Below are positions 9,855-18,896 of a stretch of DNA of 64,000 bases, piece by piece. Position 1 is the stretch's first letter, and each line of letters opens with the position of its first letter. The notes under the pieces are model-generated. The model was not told the origin of the DNA, ran no database searches, and worked only from the letters and a program-made list of their open reading frames with translations. Source of the stretch: Algoriphagus ornithinivorans (GTDB taxonomy: Bacteria > Bacteroidota > Bacteroidia > Cytophagales > Cyclobacteriaceae); contig NZ_FOVW01000004.1 in the NCBI RefSeq assembly GCF_900115305.1, positions 348,443-412,442 of the forward strand, in the 5' to 3' direction. Made by a program: the position numbers and the translations under genes.

Positions 9855-10790
9855 TTACTTGGACAATCCATCCAATACATTCATCACTTCTTTCACGTGA
9901 CCTCTAGAAGTTTCTAGCAATGCTTTTTCTTCATCGTTTAGGTCTAGTTCGATAACTTTCTCGATACCATTTTTACCAAGAATTACAGGCACACCTAAGT
10001 AGCAGTCATCGATTCCGTATTCACCTTCCAGTTTGATACAAACAGGGAATACTCTTCTTTGATTTTTCAAGATAGCTTCTACCATCTGAGCAGCTGCAGA
10101 TCCTGGTGCATACCAAGCAGAAGTTCCCATCAATTTCACCAATTCTCCACCTCCGAACTTGGTTCTTTCAATGATTGCATCCAGTTTGTCTTTTGCGATC
10201 AATTCTGTCACTGGGATACCTGCCACTGTAGTATATCTAGGAAGAGGAACCATGGTATCACCATGACCACCCATCAGAATTGCCTGAATTTCTTTTCCAG
10301 AAACGTTCAGTTCATCGGCTAAGAAAGCTCTGTATCTGGCAGTATCCAAGATACCAGCCATACCCATTACCTTGTTTCTTGGAAGTTTTGAAGTCAAATG
10401 CGCCTGATAAGTCATTACGTCAAGTGGGTTGGATACCACGATAATGATTGCATTCGGAGAATGCTTGATCACATTTTCAGTTACAGATTTTACGATTCCT
10501 GCATTGGTCTCGATCAAGTCATCACGAGTCATTCCCGGTTTACGAGGTAGACCAGACGTGATTACTACCACATCAGAATTAGCAGTTTTGCTGTAATCAT
10601 TAGTGCTTCCTACAGTTCTGGAGTCGTACTGATTGATAGGAGCCTTTTGCCAAATATCCAAGGCCTTGCCTTCAGCAACTCCCTCTTTGATATCTACCAA
10701 AACAATTTCTTCAGCGATTTCTCGATAGGCTAATACGTCAGCGCAGGTTGCTCCTACGTTACCAGCCCCTACTACGGTTACTTTGCTCAT
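9855..10790 (-). CDS. mdh: Malate dehydrogenase (LDH-like type)
   Basis: Cytosolic NAD-dependent oxidation of malate to oxaloacetate in the TCA cycle. The 311-residue length is usual for the LDH-like bacterial enzyme. The NAD-binding glycine motif GAGNVG is at residues 8-13, the substrate-binding loop reads LPRKPGMTRDDL (Arg pair that selects dicarboxylates), NPLDVMTY follows, and the catalytic His is in GGHGDTMVPLPR. It starts at ATG 10790 and is followed by a strong terminator, so it is probably a single-gene unit. Nothing unusual is seen. Confidence 0.97.
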   Translation of the reverse strand: MSKVTVVGAGNVGATCADVLAYREIAEEIVLVDIKEGVAEGKALDIWQKAPINQYDSRTVGSTNDYSKTANSDVVVITSGLPRKPGMTRDDLIETNAGIVKSVTENVIKHSPNAIIIVVSNPLDVMTYQAHLTSKLPRNKVMGMAGILDTARYRAFLADELNVSGKEIQAILMGGHGDTMVPLPRYTTVAGIPVTELIAKDKLDAIIERTKFGGGELVKLMGTSAWYAPGSAAAQMVEAILKNQRRVFPVCIKLEGEYGIDDCYLGVPVILGKNGIEKVIELDLNDEEKALLETSRGHVKEVMNVLDGLSK

Positions 10791-11003
10791 GATATATTGA
10801 TTTTTTTATTGATAAAGCCTTTAAAAAGCGGCGCTAAGTTATTAAACAATGAACGGATTAGAAACCCTCAGGCCAATACTTTGTTTATCGGTTTTCTGAA
10901 GGGATAAATTAATGGTTAAGCTTTTAGATTTTCTGGAAGGATTTCCAAATTCAATCAAGCTAGGATGATTTTCCTCAAGGATCAATTCCCCAATTGATTA
11001 TTC

Positions 11004-11519
11004 TTATTCAAACATCTGCCTCAAGCTGAAGAATCCAAACGATTCTCTGTAGGATCTGAATAGCCTCTGATTGTTTTCATTGTAATATTCAGCCAATGAA
11101 GTCATCATTTTTGCTTTGATTTTTGGATTGGAGTCGAATATCTCTTGAATGGCAAAATGAGGGATCACGATCAAATCAGCTTCTTCTGATGTAACGATGG
11201 CGGTGTAGGTTCTTTTTGCATTTTCCAAAAGAGAATTCTCCCCGAAGGCTTCTCCTTTGTTAATTTCCAAAATTGACTCAAAATTATCCTTGATATCTAT
11301 GGTTAGGATTACCTGACCTTTTTTCACCAGATATAAAGCCTGACTCGGATCCTTGCTGAAAAATATCACTTCGTCTTTGGCATATTTTCTCTGATGCATG
11401 GCGGGAAGAAAACGAGCCATTTCCTTATTTCTCAGACGCTCAAAAAACTTGATCATCCGCAGGAAATCAAAAGTTTTCTGATCTTCCTCTGTGTAAGTTT
11501 TAGAAAATGGGTTCAGCAT
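11004..11519 (-). CDS. Cyclic-nucleotide-binding-domain protein without DNA-binding domain
   Basis: A 171-residue protein made almost entirely of a Crp/Fnr-type cyclic nucleotide-binding fold: beta-roll segments YAKDEVIFFSKDPSQALYLVKKGQV, EINKGEAFGENSLL and RTYTAIVTSEEADLIVI, then helices. The phosphate-binding cassette GEAFGENSLL lacks the usual Arg of true cAMP binders at its expected spot, although an Arg follows (KRTYTA), so ligand binding is uncertain. No helix-turn-helix follows the fold. Its ATG overlaps the tilS stop (TGATG), so it is translationally coupled to tilS. It may act as a small cytoplasmic sensor; its partner is unknown. Confidence 0.8.
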   Translation of the reverse strand: MLNPFSKTYTEEDQKTFDFLRMIKFFERLRNKEMARFLPAMHQRKYAKDEVIFFSKDPSQALYLVKKGQVILTIDIKDNFESILEINKGEAFGENSLLENAKRTYTAIVTSEEADLIVIPHFAIQEIFDSNPKIKAKMMTSLAEYYNENNQRLFRSYRESFGFFSLRQMFE

Positions 11520-12841
11520 CAGGATAAATGTTTGATGTAATAAATTTTTCTGGTGGAGGCATCACACTTAGCCCAGTCGGCAATTCTGTAACCGATTACC
11601 CATGCGATTTTTCCGTTGGAGATCAATACCTTCACTTTGGATTTTTCTGCCAGAGATACTTTCAAATCTATCAAAAAGTCTGAGATTTTCTTGCTGTTTT
11701 TCATTCCTAGTGGAATAAATCGATCTCCCAATTCCCAGCTTCTGATTTCCAGTGGAAAATCCAATTTTTCAAAATCCAACATGGCATTTTCCCTCAATGT
11801 ATCCATCCTTGAGCCAGTATCCATCTTGATCAACTCATAGCGGTCTTCTTCGATAGTTAAACCAATATCATCTCTGTTGATCTCAATAGGATCGAAGTTT
11901 TGATGCTTAGGGCTTAAAATAACTTCCTCTCGGTCAATACTTGCTTGGTAAGCTCCAGTTTCAAATATTTTTCCTGCTTGAGGATTACTACAAGCATCAA
12001 CTATTCCTTCAGCCTGATCTGAATTAAACCCAAATGGTTTGAGCCAGTGGAAAACCAAAGAAACAGCGCCGGGGGTGTTTTGAATGGCATGAAATGGGAG
12101 AAACTGGTAATCTCCATCAACGCGGATTTGATCCTTTTTCCAGTTTTCAAAAAGATGATTAAAAGCCCTGGCAGAGTCCTTTAGTCTTACAAAGCTGCCC
12201 AGTATATTTTTTCGTGCATCGCTGGCAACTTCATACAAAGCAGGCAAGGCTTCCAATCTCAATTTATTTCGCTTGTAGTCTGTTTTGAGATTGGAGCTGT
12301 CTTCTCTCCAGCTTATCCCTTTTTCTTTTGCATGATTCTCTATTTCTGCTCTGCTAAATGGAAGTAAAGGACGTATAAGTAAGCCTTTTCTGTCGGCCAT
12401 ACCCTGAATGCCTTCCATGCCGGTTCCTCTTAAAAGGTTTAAAAAAATGGTTTCCAGTTGATCATCCTCCTGATGAGCCAATATGATTCCGGAAAGTTTT
12501 CTTTCAGTATTCAGCTTTTCGAACCAAGCGTATCGAATTTCTCTGGCAGCCATCTGAATTGAAATCTTCTTTTCCTCTGCCACCGCCATTGCATCAGCAT
12601 GGTGGGTATGAAGGTGAAGCTGATTTTTCTCTGCCCATTTTTTTACAAATTCTTCGTCCTCGTCGCTCTCATGACTTCTTAATCCAAAATTGACATGGGC
12701 AACTTCAAACTGAATATTCGATTTGAGCAATAAATCCCCCAATACCATGCTGTCTATTCCTCCGCTGCAGGCAAAAAGATAGCTGAAGTTCTCATCTAAA
12801 AGGGACTTTTGGCGTATATGCTCTTTAAAAGCTGTAATCAT
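11519..12841 (-). CDS. tilS: tRNA(Ile)-lysidine synthetase
   Basis: Adds lysine to C34 of the tRNA(Ile) CAU anticodon using ATP, changing its reading from AUG to AUA; essential in most bacteria. The PP-loop ATP-binding motif SGGIDS is at residues 26-31, and the N-terminal domain continues with HVNFGLR and AHQEDDQLETIFLNLLRGTG. The C-terminal TilS substrate-binding domains run to residue 440, a normal family length. Its stop overlaps the start of the cyclic-nucleotide-binding protein. It is divergent from the ostA-like gene, with only about 50 bases between the start codons. Confidence 0.95.
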   Translation of the reverse strand: MITAFKEHIRQKSLLDENFSYLFACSGGIDSMVLGDLLLKSNIQFEVAHVNFGLRSHESDEDEEFVKKWAEKNQLHLHTHHADAMAVAEEKKISIQMAAREIRYAWFEKLNTERKLSGIILAHQEDDQLETIFLNLLRGTGMEGIQGMADRKGLLIRPLLPFSRAEIENHAKEKGISWREDSSNLKTDYKRNKLRLEALPALYEVASDARKNILGSFVRLKDSARAFNHLFENWKKDQIRVDGDYQFLPFHAIQNTPGAVSLVFHWLKPFGFNSDQAEGIVDACSNPQAGKIFETGAYQASIDREEVILSPKHQNFDPIEINRDDIGLTIEEDRYELIKMDTGSRMDTLRENAMLDFEKLDFPLEIRSWELGDRFIPLGMKNSKKISDFLIDLKVSLAEKSKVKVLISNGKIAWVIGYRIADWAKCDASTRKIYYIKHLS

Positions 12842-12872
12842 TGATCAAAAATAGCTTTTTCTACTAATTTTG
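12841..12872 (+). promoter_or_regulatory. Predicted promoter for the OstA-like gene
   Basis: TTG at 12841-12843 and TAATTTTG at 12865-12872 match the Bacteroidota -33/-7 elements with 21 bases between. The ATG at 12890 follows 17 bases later, implying a very short leader. Confidence 0.5.
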
Positions 12873-12889
12873 CCCACTTGAATTCATCA

Positions 12890-14551
12890 ATGAAAAAATC
12901 CCCGTTCAGTTTCCTTTCCATTTTGATTTTCACCCTTTGGACTTTTTCGTCTTTTGGGCAGGGAACCAATACGCTGGAAATTTTGAAAGCTGACTCCCTA
13001 AAAGGTGCAAATGGTTTCGAAAGATTGCTTGGGTCTGTTCGGATGAAGAATCAGAATACACTAATTTCCTGTGACTCGGCTCATTTTTTCAGAACGAGCA
13101 ACATGGCAAAACTTTACGGAAGAGTTTTGATAGAGGATCAGGAAGATCCGGTCACCACCCGAAGTACTTATGCTGAATACGATGGAAATACTAAGTTGGC
13201 CAAGCTGAGAAATAAGGTGGTTTTCACCAATGGAGAAACCACGCTTTACACAGATTATCTCAACTACGACAGAGCTCAAAATATAGCCACTTATTTCAAC
13301 AAAGGGAAGGTGGTAGACTCGACCAACGTACTGACCAGTGAAAGAGGTAGGTATGAAGTGAATCGGGAACGAATCACTTTTTTGGATAAGGTGGTCTTAG
13401 TAAATCCTGATTACACCATGAAAACTGAATATCTGGTGTATCTGACAATCCCCAAAACTGCAGAGACTAAAGGGTTGACTAACCTGGTATCAAAAGAAGG
13501 TAACACACTGGATGCTCAGAAAGGGAGTTTTTATGACACTCAAAATAAGAATTTCCGATTTTTTGACGGGGTAGTAGAGACTGAGACAAGTAGAGTGAAA
13601 GCGGAAGAGCTTTTGTATAAAGAGCTGGAAGCGTATTATGAAGGAAAAGAGAATGTCCGGGTTTTTAACAAGGAAAGGCAAGTTGAGATTTTTGGGGATG
13701 TAGGTCAATATTGGGAGGATAGAGGATATAGCTTGGTGCATGGCAAAGCTTTGGTAAGAAGATACTTCGAAAAAGATACGCTTTATTTAACTGCAGACAC
13801 CTTGATTTCTCAGGATCATGAGTCTGATTCTGCAAAGTATTTATTGGCTTTCCATTCTATTAATTTAATCAAAGCCGACCTTTCAGGGATAGCGGATTCT
13901 TTGGTTTATAATTACAATGATTCCACCATTCAACTATTTCAAGACCCAGTCATATGGAATCAAAAAAGCCAGATTTCTGCTGATTCTATGGTTTTTTATA
14001 TTGAAAATGAAGAGTTGAAACGGGTCTTTATGAAGGAAAAGGCTTTTGCCATAATGACTGATACTTTGACAAACTTCAATCAAATGAAAGGCAGGAAGAT
14101 GACTGGCTTTTTTGAGGAAGGGCAAATCAGTAAACTGAATATTGAAGGGAATGGAGAGTCTTTATATTTTGCGCTGGAAGGCGATACTTTGACTCAGGGT
14201 GTCAACCGAACCTTGTCAGCCACTATTGAATTAAAGTTCAAAGAAGGAGCAATTAAGCGTGTGAAGTATGATATTAAGCCTGATGGGCGTTTTATTCCAG
14301 TGCAAAAGTTGGATGAAAAGAGCTCAAGACTCGATGGCTTTTTATGGAGGTTGGAGGAAAAACCAGTTTTGGATTCAATTTTCGCTTGGAGACCGGTAAT
14401 TGAAATCGATCCTGATCAAAAAAATCTTTTTAATGAACCCAATGCGGAAATCAGGATGCCGACCGAAGAGGAAATACAAAAATCACTGGAAAAAAGAGGT
14501 TTGAATAAGAAAAAACCTGTTTTAACACCTCTGAAGACTAAGAACAACTGA
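12890..14551 (+). CDS. OstA/LptA-like protein
   Basis: About 553 residues from ATG 12890 (an in-frame TTG at 12878 is less likely). A signal peptide ends near SSFGQ. The sequence is a long run of beta-jellyroll repeats of the OstA/LptA type: LKGANGFERLLGSVRMKNQNTLISCDSAHFF, then repeated Y-x-G-x-V patterns to residue 450. This matches the OstA-like proteins of Bacteroidota, thought to carry lipopolysaccharide or other lipid across the periplasm. The C-terminus is charged (NKKKP). A hairpin GGTTAA-6-TTAACC at 14585-14602, followed by a T run, lies just after it and may be a weak terminator. Role in LPS transport is family-based inference. Confidence 0.85.
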   Translation: MKKSPFSFLSILIFTLWTFSSFGQGTNTLEILKADSLKGANGFERLLGSVRMKNQNTLISCDSAHFFRTSNMAKLYGRVLIEDQEDPVTTRSTYAEYDGNTKLAKLRNKVVFTNGETTLYTDYLNYDRAQNIATYFNKGKVVDSTNVLTSERGRYEVNRERITFLDKVVLVNPDYTMKTEYLVYLTIPKTAETKGLTNLVSKEGNTLDAQKGSFYDTQNKNFRFFDGVVETETSRVKAEELLYKELEAYYEGKENVRVFNKERQVEIFGDVGQYWEDRGYSLVHGKALVRRYFEKDTLYLTADTLISQDHESDSAKYLLAFHSINLIKADLSGIADSLVYNYNDSTIQLFQDPVIWNQKSQISADSMVFYIENEELKRVFMKEKAFAIMTDTLTNFNQMKGRKMTGFFEEGQISKLNIEGNGESLYFALEGDTLTQGVNRTLSATIELKFKEGAIKRVKYDIKPDGRFIPVQKLDEKSSRLDGFLWRLEEKPVLDSIFAWRPVIEIDPDQKNLFNEPNAEIRMPTEEEIQKSLEKRGLNKKKPVLTPLKTKNN

Positions 14552-14633
14552 GGTAACGAATTAGTCTAAAAAATATTTTAAGGAGGTTAACAACAATTAA
14601 CCCAAATTTTTTACCGAAAGACTATCCTCGACA

Positions 14634-14641
14634 TAAATTTG
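14634..14641 (+). promoter_or_regulatory. Predicted -7 box (TAAATTTG) before the T9SS-substrate gene
   Basis: Exact match to TAnnTTTG, 55 bases before the ATG at 14697. The -33 region is weak (TTAC at the expected distance). Confidence 0.4.
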
Positions 14642-14696
14642 TACGTATATTCATTGAAGTATAAACAACTCAAGGGCTTATCGATTAAAACTTTAC

Positions 14697-15413
14697 ATGA
14701 AGAATTTTCTCAAACTTTTCGCGTGGCTAGTGCTTGCGTTTCCGCTATTTTCGGAAGCTCAGCAAGTTCATGTGCTCAGTGAAAGTTTGGATTTTTCAGG
14801 CTCTATAGGCACTTCCCAAAGAAAAACTGTAATTCTTCAAAATGAATCCGATAAGACAAAAACCTTTTTCTTGAAAAATTTGGTTGGAAATATCGGTTCC
14901 TCTCAAAAAATGAAAGTTTGTATAGGGGAGCAGTGTTATGATGCCAAAAGAGATTTGGCTAAAATCAAATTAACTCTTAAGCCGGGTGAAATTGTGACAG
15001 ATTTTTACCTGGATTTTGAAATGGGAATTGCTGAAACGAGAGGTTCTTTCGACTTGGTTTTTGTCAACGTAGATAATTTGAGAGAATCCTTCTTGGTAGA
15101 AGCAGAATACAATGTCAACAATCCTAATAAAAAGGCAGATGGCTTTGATTATGAGGATTTGACCCTTTCAGATGTATATCCTAATCCCAGCAACCGTATA
15201 GCACAGTTGGATTACGATATCAAGAATGAAAAAGCGAAAGCAAAAATTACAATTAACAGCTTTATCGGAAATCCAGTAGCTGAATATGAGTTAGATCCGG
15301 AAAGAAACACTCTGGTCATCAATGTTTCTGACTTCAATCCCGGAGTTTATTTCTACACTCTTTTTGTAAACAATAAAAATATTGTGACCAAAAAGCTCGT
15401 TGTGAAGAAGTAA
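14697..15413 (+). CDS. Secreted protein with T9SS type A sorting domain
   Basis: A 238-residue exported protein: signal peptide ending SEAQQ, a beta-rich middle region, and a C-terminal domain (residues about 155-238) starting LSDVYPNPSNRIAQLDYDI and ending GVYFYTLFVNNKNIVTKKLVVKK. The PNP motif, Gly-Val-Tyr-Phe-Tyr segment and Lys-rich end are the signature of the type A sorting signal of the type IX secretion system, which is removed as cargo is delivered to the surface. The middle region (two Cys in VCIGEQCYD) is not a recognised enzyme. A T9SS component (DUF4835) is encoded 2.5 kb downstream. Confidence 0.85.
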   Translation: MKNFLKLFAWLVLAFPLFSEAQQVHVLSESLDFSGSIGTSQRKTVILQNESDKTKTFFLKNLVGNIGSSQKMKVCIGEQCYDAKRDLAKIKLTLKPGEIVTDFYLDFEMGIAETRGSFDLVFVNVDNLRESFLVEAEYNVNNPNKKADGFDYEDLTLSDVYPNPSNRIAQLDYDIKNEKAKAKITINSFIGNPVAEYELDPERNTLVINVSDFNPGVYFYTLFVNNKNIVTKKLVVKK

Positions 15414-15433
15414 TTTAGATCCCATCCTATCCA

Positions 15434-15464
15434 TTTGAATACCAATTAATATCCCGTATATTTG
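15434..15464 (+). promoter_or_regulatory. Predicted Bacteroidota promoter for bamD
   Basis: TTTG at 15434-15437, exactly 19 bases, then TATATTTG at 15457-15464: a textbook TTTG-N19-TAnnTTTG promoter. The likely start codon at 15476 is only 11 bases further on. Confidence 0.75.
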
Positions 15465-15475
15465 CGGTCTTGAAA

Positions 15476-16387
15476 ATGAACATGCGCTTACAGTACCTTA
15501 ATCTTCTTCTAGTAATCCTATTATTAGGCTCATGCGGCCCTTTCAGCAAGTTGGAAAAAAGTACCAACTGGGAAGAGCTCTACAATGGAGCAAATAAATA
15601 TTATCAGGAGGGAGAATATAATAAAGCAATCATCTTGTATGACAAGGTTTTACCGGTGATTCGCGGAAGTGAAAAAGCCGAATTGGCTGATTACAACTAT
15701 GCAAACTGTCACTTCAAAACAAAAAGATATATTGAGGCTGCAGGGTATTTCAATAATTTTTATAGAACATACAATCGAAGCCCTTTAGCAGAAGAGGCTT
15801 TGTTTATGCATGCGTACTCTCTCTATCTAGATGCTCCTGATTATAATTTGGATCAGCAAAGCAGCAGAGAGGCAGTAGCTGCCATTCAGCAGTTTGTGAC
15901 CAGATTCCCTGGATCGGCTAGTTATGAAAGAGCTATAGAAATGCTTCAGGATTTGGAGCGGAGATTTGAAGAAAAAGCCTATCAAGAGGCTTCTATGTAT
16001 TACAGATTAAAGGATGGGCTTTATCCTGGAGATTTTTACCGGGCTTGCATCATCAACTTTCAGAATTTTGCCAAGGACTATCCTGAAAGTAAATACAATG
16101 AAGAGTTAGCTTACAAATTGGTGGAGGTGAGCTCTGGATATGCTGAAAACAGTATTTTCAACAAAAAAGAGGAAAGATTGAATGATGCGATCAAGTTTGC
16201 ATCCAATTTTTACCGCAGATATCCTGAGAGTAAATTTACTGCGCAGGTTAAAAACATAGAGACTGAAACTCGTCAGGAATTGGAGTCTCATCTCAAAAGG
16301 AAAAAAGAATTAGCTGAGAGAGCTGCCGAGGCTGAAAAAGCTAACGCAACTGCAGAAGTAGCTCAGGTAAATAAAATTGATAATTAA
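15476..16387 (+). CDS. bamD: Outer-membrane protein assembly lipoprotein BamD
   Basis: A 303-residue lipoprotein of the BAM complex, which inserts beta-barrel proteins into the outer membrane. Lipobox LLGSC puts the lipidated Cys at residue 20. Tetratricopeptide-like helices follow (NKYYQEGEYNKAIILYDKVLP, LADYNYANCHFKTKRYIEAAGYFNNF, ACIINFQNFAKDYPESKYNEEL), and the end is a charged Glu/Lys/Ala helix. ATG 15476 was preferred to TTG 15470 because of promoter position; ATG 15482 is also possible. It heads a run bamD-rpoZ-coaBC-DUF4835-recN that is a familiar order in Bacteroidota. Confidence 0.92.
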   Translation: MNMRLQYLNLLLVILLLGSCGPFSKLEKSTNWEELYNGANKYYQEGEYNKAIILYDKVLPVIRGSEKAELADYNYANCHFKTKRYIEAAGYFNNFYRTYNRSPLAEEALFMHAYSLYLDAPDYNLDQQSSREAVAAIQQFVTRFPGSASYERAIEMLQDLERRFEEKAYQEASMYYRLKDGLYPGDFYRACIINFQNFAKDYPESKYNEELAYKLVEVSSGYAENSIFNKKEERLNDAIKFASNFYRRYPESKFTAQVKNIETETRQELESHLKRKKELAERAAEAEKANATAEVAQVNKIDN

Positions 16388-16402
16388 TTAAATTGATATA
16401 AA

Positions 16403-16717
16403 ATGGCTACAAACCCATCCATCATCACAAGAGATTTGGATAAGGTTGCTGATCACACTGGCAACATTTACGAATCAATCCATATTATTGGACAGCGTGC
16501 TAAGCAGATTTCTACCAATTTGAAGGAAGAATTGAATAACAAACTTTCCGAATTCGCATCTACGGTAGATAACTTAGAAGAAGTATTCGAAAACAAGGAG
16601 CAGATCGAAATCTCCAAGTTTTATGAAAGAATGCCTAAGCCGTCAACTCTTGCTATGGAAGAGTTTATGGAGAAAAAGGTGTTTTACAGATTCCCAGAGC
16701 AGGAAGAAGGCCAATAA
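16403..16717 (+). CDS. rpoZ: RNA polymerase omega subunit (Bacteroidota type)
   Basis: A 104-residue protein matching the Rpb6/omega-like family of Bacteroidota: N-terminal SIITRDLDKVADHTGNIYESI, the IGQRAKQI segment equivalent to the conserved omega core, and a C-terminal FYERMPKPSTLAMEEFMEKKVFYR tail. It assists assembly and stability of the core enzyme. It lies 15 bases after bamD and 2 bases before coaBC, so it is almost surely in the same operon. This omega is divergent from the E. coli form. Confidence 0.88.
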   Translation: MATNPSIITRDLDKVADHTGNIYESIHIIGQRAKQISTNLKEELNNKLSEFASTVDNLEEVFENKEQIEISKFYERMPKPSTLAMEEFMEKKVFYRFPEQEEGQ

Positions 16718-16719
16718 AA

Positions 16720-17934
16720 ATGAGCCTCAAAGGAAAGCGAATCATACTTGGCGTAACCGGTAGCATTGCCGCATACAAGTCTGCTTTTCTAACCCGCTTA
16801 TTAATCAAAGAAGGAGCAGAAGTGCAAATCATCATGAGCGCTTCTGCTCTTGATTTTATTACCCCATTGACATTATCTACCTTATCCAAGAGGCCTGTTT
16901 TACATCAATTCCAAAAAGATGAAACAGGCGAATGGAATAATCATGTTGACTTGGGGCTTTGGGCAGATTTAATTTTAGTTGCACCGATTAGTGCCAATAC
17001 CTTAGCAAAGTTTGCTAACGGGATCTGTGACAACCTACTCACTGCAGTTTATTTATCTGCAAAATGTCCTGTTATGGTTGCCCCAGCCATGGATTTGGAC
17101 ATGTATCAACATCCATCGGTGCAAAAAAACATTCAAACACTCTCCAATTTTGGAAATCATATTTTGGAGGCGGAGTCGGGAGAATTGGCAAGCGGTCTTT
17201 CCGGTCAGGGAAGAATGATGGAGCCAGAACATATTTTGGATGAACTTTTTAAATTCTTTCAAAAAAAAAATGATTTTTTAGGGAAAAAGGTCCTGATTAC
17301 TATGGGACCTACTCAAGAAGCGATAGATCCGGTAAGGTATATCAGCAATCATTCCAGCGGCAAAATGGGATACGCTCTTGCAGAATCCTTTAAAAATAGA
17401 GGAGCTGATGTTTATGTGGTTTCAGGGCCAGTTTCCATTCCTATAGAAAAAGAGAAGTTCCAATGGGTCGATGTCAAATCAGCTCAAGAAATGTATGATG
17501 CAGCAAAATCTTTTCACACTGATTGCGATTATGCAGTTTTTACAGCAGCAGTAGCTGATTATGGACCCGCTGAAGTTGCACCTGAAAAAATCAAGAAGAA
17601 CGATTCTCAAATGAGTATTCAACTCAAAAAAAATGTGGATATCGCTCAATCATTAGGTGCAAATAAAAGCCTAAATCAAATCCACGTTGGGTTTGCCTTG
17701 GAGACAGAGAATGAGTCAGAAAATGCTCAGGCTAAATTGAAAAAGAAAAACTTTGACCTCATTGTTCTCAATTCTATGAAAGAAAAAGGGGCGGGTTTTC
17801 GTTTAGATACCAACAAGGTCACCATTTTCACCAACAAAGCAGAAAAAATAGAATCTCCACTGGCTCCAAAAACTGAAATCGCAGAGTTTATTCTGGATGA
17901 AATCAAAAAATTGGAGCTTTGGGAAGAAGCCTGA
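16720..17934 (+). CDS. coaBC: Bifunctional phosphopantothenoylcysteine decarboxylase/synthetase
   Basis: Two steps of coenzyme A synthesis: CTP-dependent joining of phosphopantothenate to cysteine (CoaB) and FMN-dependent decarboxylation (CoaC). At 404 residues it has the normal fused length. The N-terminal flavoprotein domain shows GVTGSIAAYKS, the active-site His in NHVDLGLWAD, SANTLAKFANGICDNLL and PAMDLDMYQHP. The C-terminal CoaB domain begins at about 190 with ITMGPTQEAIDPVRYISNHSSGKMG and includes FTAAVADYGP. It follows rpoZ by two bases, a pairing also common outside Bacteroidota. Confidence 0.96.
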   Translation: MSLKGKRIILGVTGSIAAYKSAFLTRLLIKEGAEVQIIMSASALDFITPLTLSTLSKRPVLHQFQKDETGEWNNHVDLGLWADLILVAPISANTLAKFANGICDNLLTAVYLSAKCPVMVAPAMDLDMYQHPSVQKNIQTLSNFGNHILEAESGELASGLSGQGRMMEPEHILDELFKFFQKKNDFLGKKVLITMGPTQEAIDPVRYISNHSSGKMGYALAESFKNRGADVYVVSGPVSIPIEKEKFQWVDVKSAQEMYDAAKSFHTDCDYAVFTAAVADYGPAEVAPEKIKKNDSQMSIQLKKNVDIAQSLGANKSLNQIHVGFALETENESENAQAKLKKKNFDLIVLNSMKEKGAGFRLDTNKVTIFTNKAEKIESPLAPKTEIAEFILDEIKKLELWEEA

Positions 17935-17957
17935 TAATTTCACTTATTTTTAGAGGA

Positions 17958-18860
17958 ATGAAAAAACTGCTTTTCGCTATTCTTTTTTTAGGACTTGGAT
18001 TGAGAGTTTCTGCTCAGGAACTCAATTTTACCGTTATCATCAACAGTGATCGGGCGAGGATTCAGAATACCAATATTTTTGATCAGATGAAAACTTCTTT
18101 TGAGCAGTTTCTCAATGGAAGATCATGGACTTCGGATGAATTTAGACCTGAAGAAAGAATTAAAGGAAACCTATTGATTACTATTAATGAGGTGCCTCAG
18201 GTTGGTATTTATTCAGCAACTGTTCAGATTCAAACTGTCCGACCCATCTATGGGACCGATTATGAAAGTTTGGTATTCAACTTTGCCGACAGAAATTGGA
18301 ATTTTGAATTTATAGAGTCCCAGCCACTGGAGTTCAACCGTTTTACCTTTTTGAATAATATCAGTTCTCTTTTGGCATTCTATGCCAATATCGCTTTGGG
18401 ATTGGATTATGACACCTTCGAAAATAAGGGGGGAGATCCATTTTTTGCGATTGCCAATGATATAGTAAACAATGCCCAGCAATCTGGTCGTGCAGGCTGG
18501 GTACAAAGTACATCAGACCGTAGAAATCGCTATTGGTTGATCAATGATATTTACACTTCATCCGTTTTTTCCTCAATCAGAGAGGCTTATTATCTCTATC
18601 ACCGACAGGGTTTGGATATTTTACAGATTGAGCCCGATCAAGCCTACAAAAATATTTTGGAGGCCATCAAACTGGTTGCGAATGCAAACAAAACTCAGCC
18701 CAATGGGATTTTCACTATATCATTTATGGATGCCAAAAGTGACGAGATTTCTAACGTGTTGAAGAATGCTCCGCTGGAAATTCGAACCGAAGCTGTGGAG
18801 CTGCTGCTACAGGTGGATCCAAATAATGCCAGAAAGTACAATGAGCTGCTGAAAAGCTAA
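17958..18860 (+). CDS. porD: DUF4835 family protein, PorD-like T9SS component
   Basis: A 300-residue periplasmic or envelope protein with a signal peptide ending RVSAQ and the sequence ELNFTVIINSDRARIQNTNIFDQMKTSFEQFLNGRSW characteristic of the DUF4835 family. The P. gingivalis member is PorD, needed for type IX secretion. An upstream in-frame TTG at 17919 overlaps coaBC, but ATG 17958 has an AGAGGA Shine-Dalgarno-like sequence and starts the signal peptide (MKKLLFAILF), so it is preferred. A T9SS cargo-like protein upstream fits with this role. The gene symbol is by family equivalence. Confidence 0.85.
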   Translation: MKKLLFAILFLGLGLRVSAQELNFTVIINSDRARIQNTNIFDQMKTSFEQFLNGRSWTSDEFRPEERIKGNLLITINEVPQVGIYSATVQIQTVRPIYGTDYESLVFNFADRNWNFEFIESQPLEFNRFTFLNNISSLLAFYANIALGLDYDTFENKGGDPFFAIANDIVNNAQQSGRAGWVQSTSDRRNRYWLINDIYTSSVFSSIREAYYLYHRQGLDILQIEPDQAYKNILEAIKLVANANKTQPNGIFTISFMDAKSDEISNVLKNAPLEIRTEAVELLLQVDPNNARKYNELLKS

Positions 18861-18871
18861 GCCTCTTTTTT

Positions 18872-18879
18872 TAGCTTTG
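18872..18879 (+). promoter_or_regulatory. Possible -7 box (TAGCTTTG) before recN
   Basis: Matches TAnnTTTG, 17 bases before the recN ATG, but no clear -33 TTTG is present at the right distance. Confidence 0.35.
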
Positions 18880-18896
18880 TAATATTCCAAAAAGCC

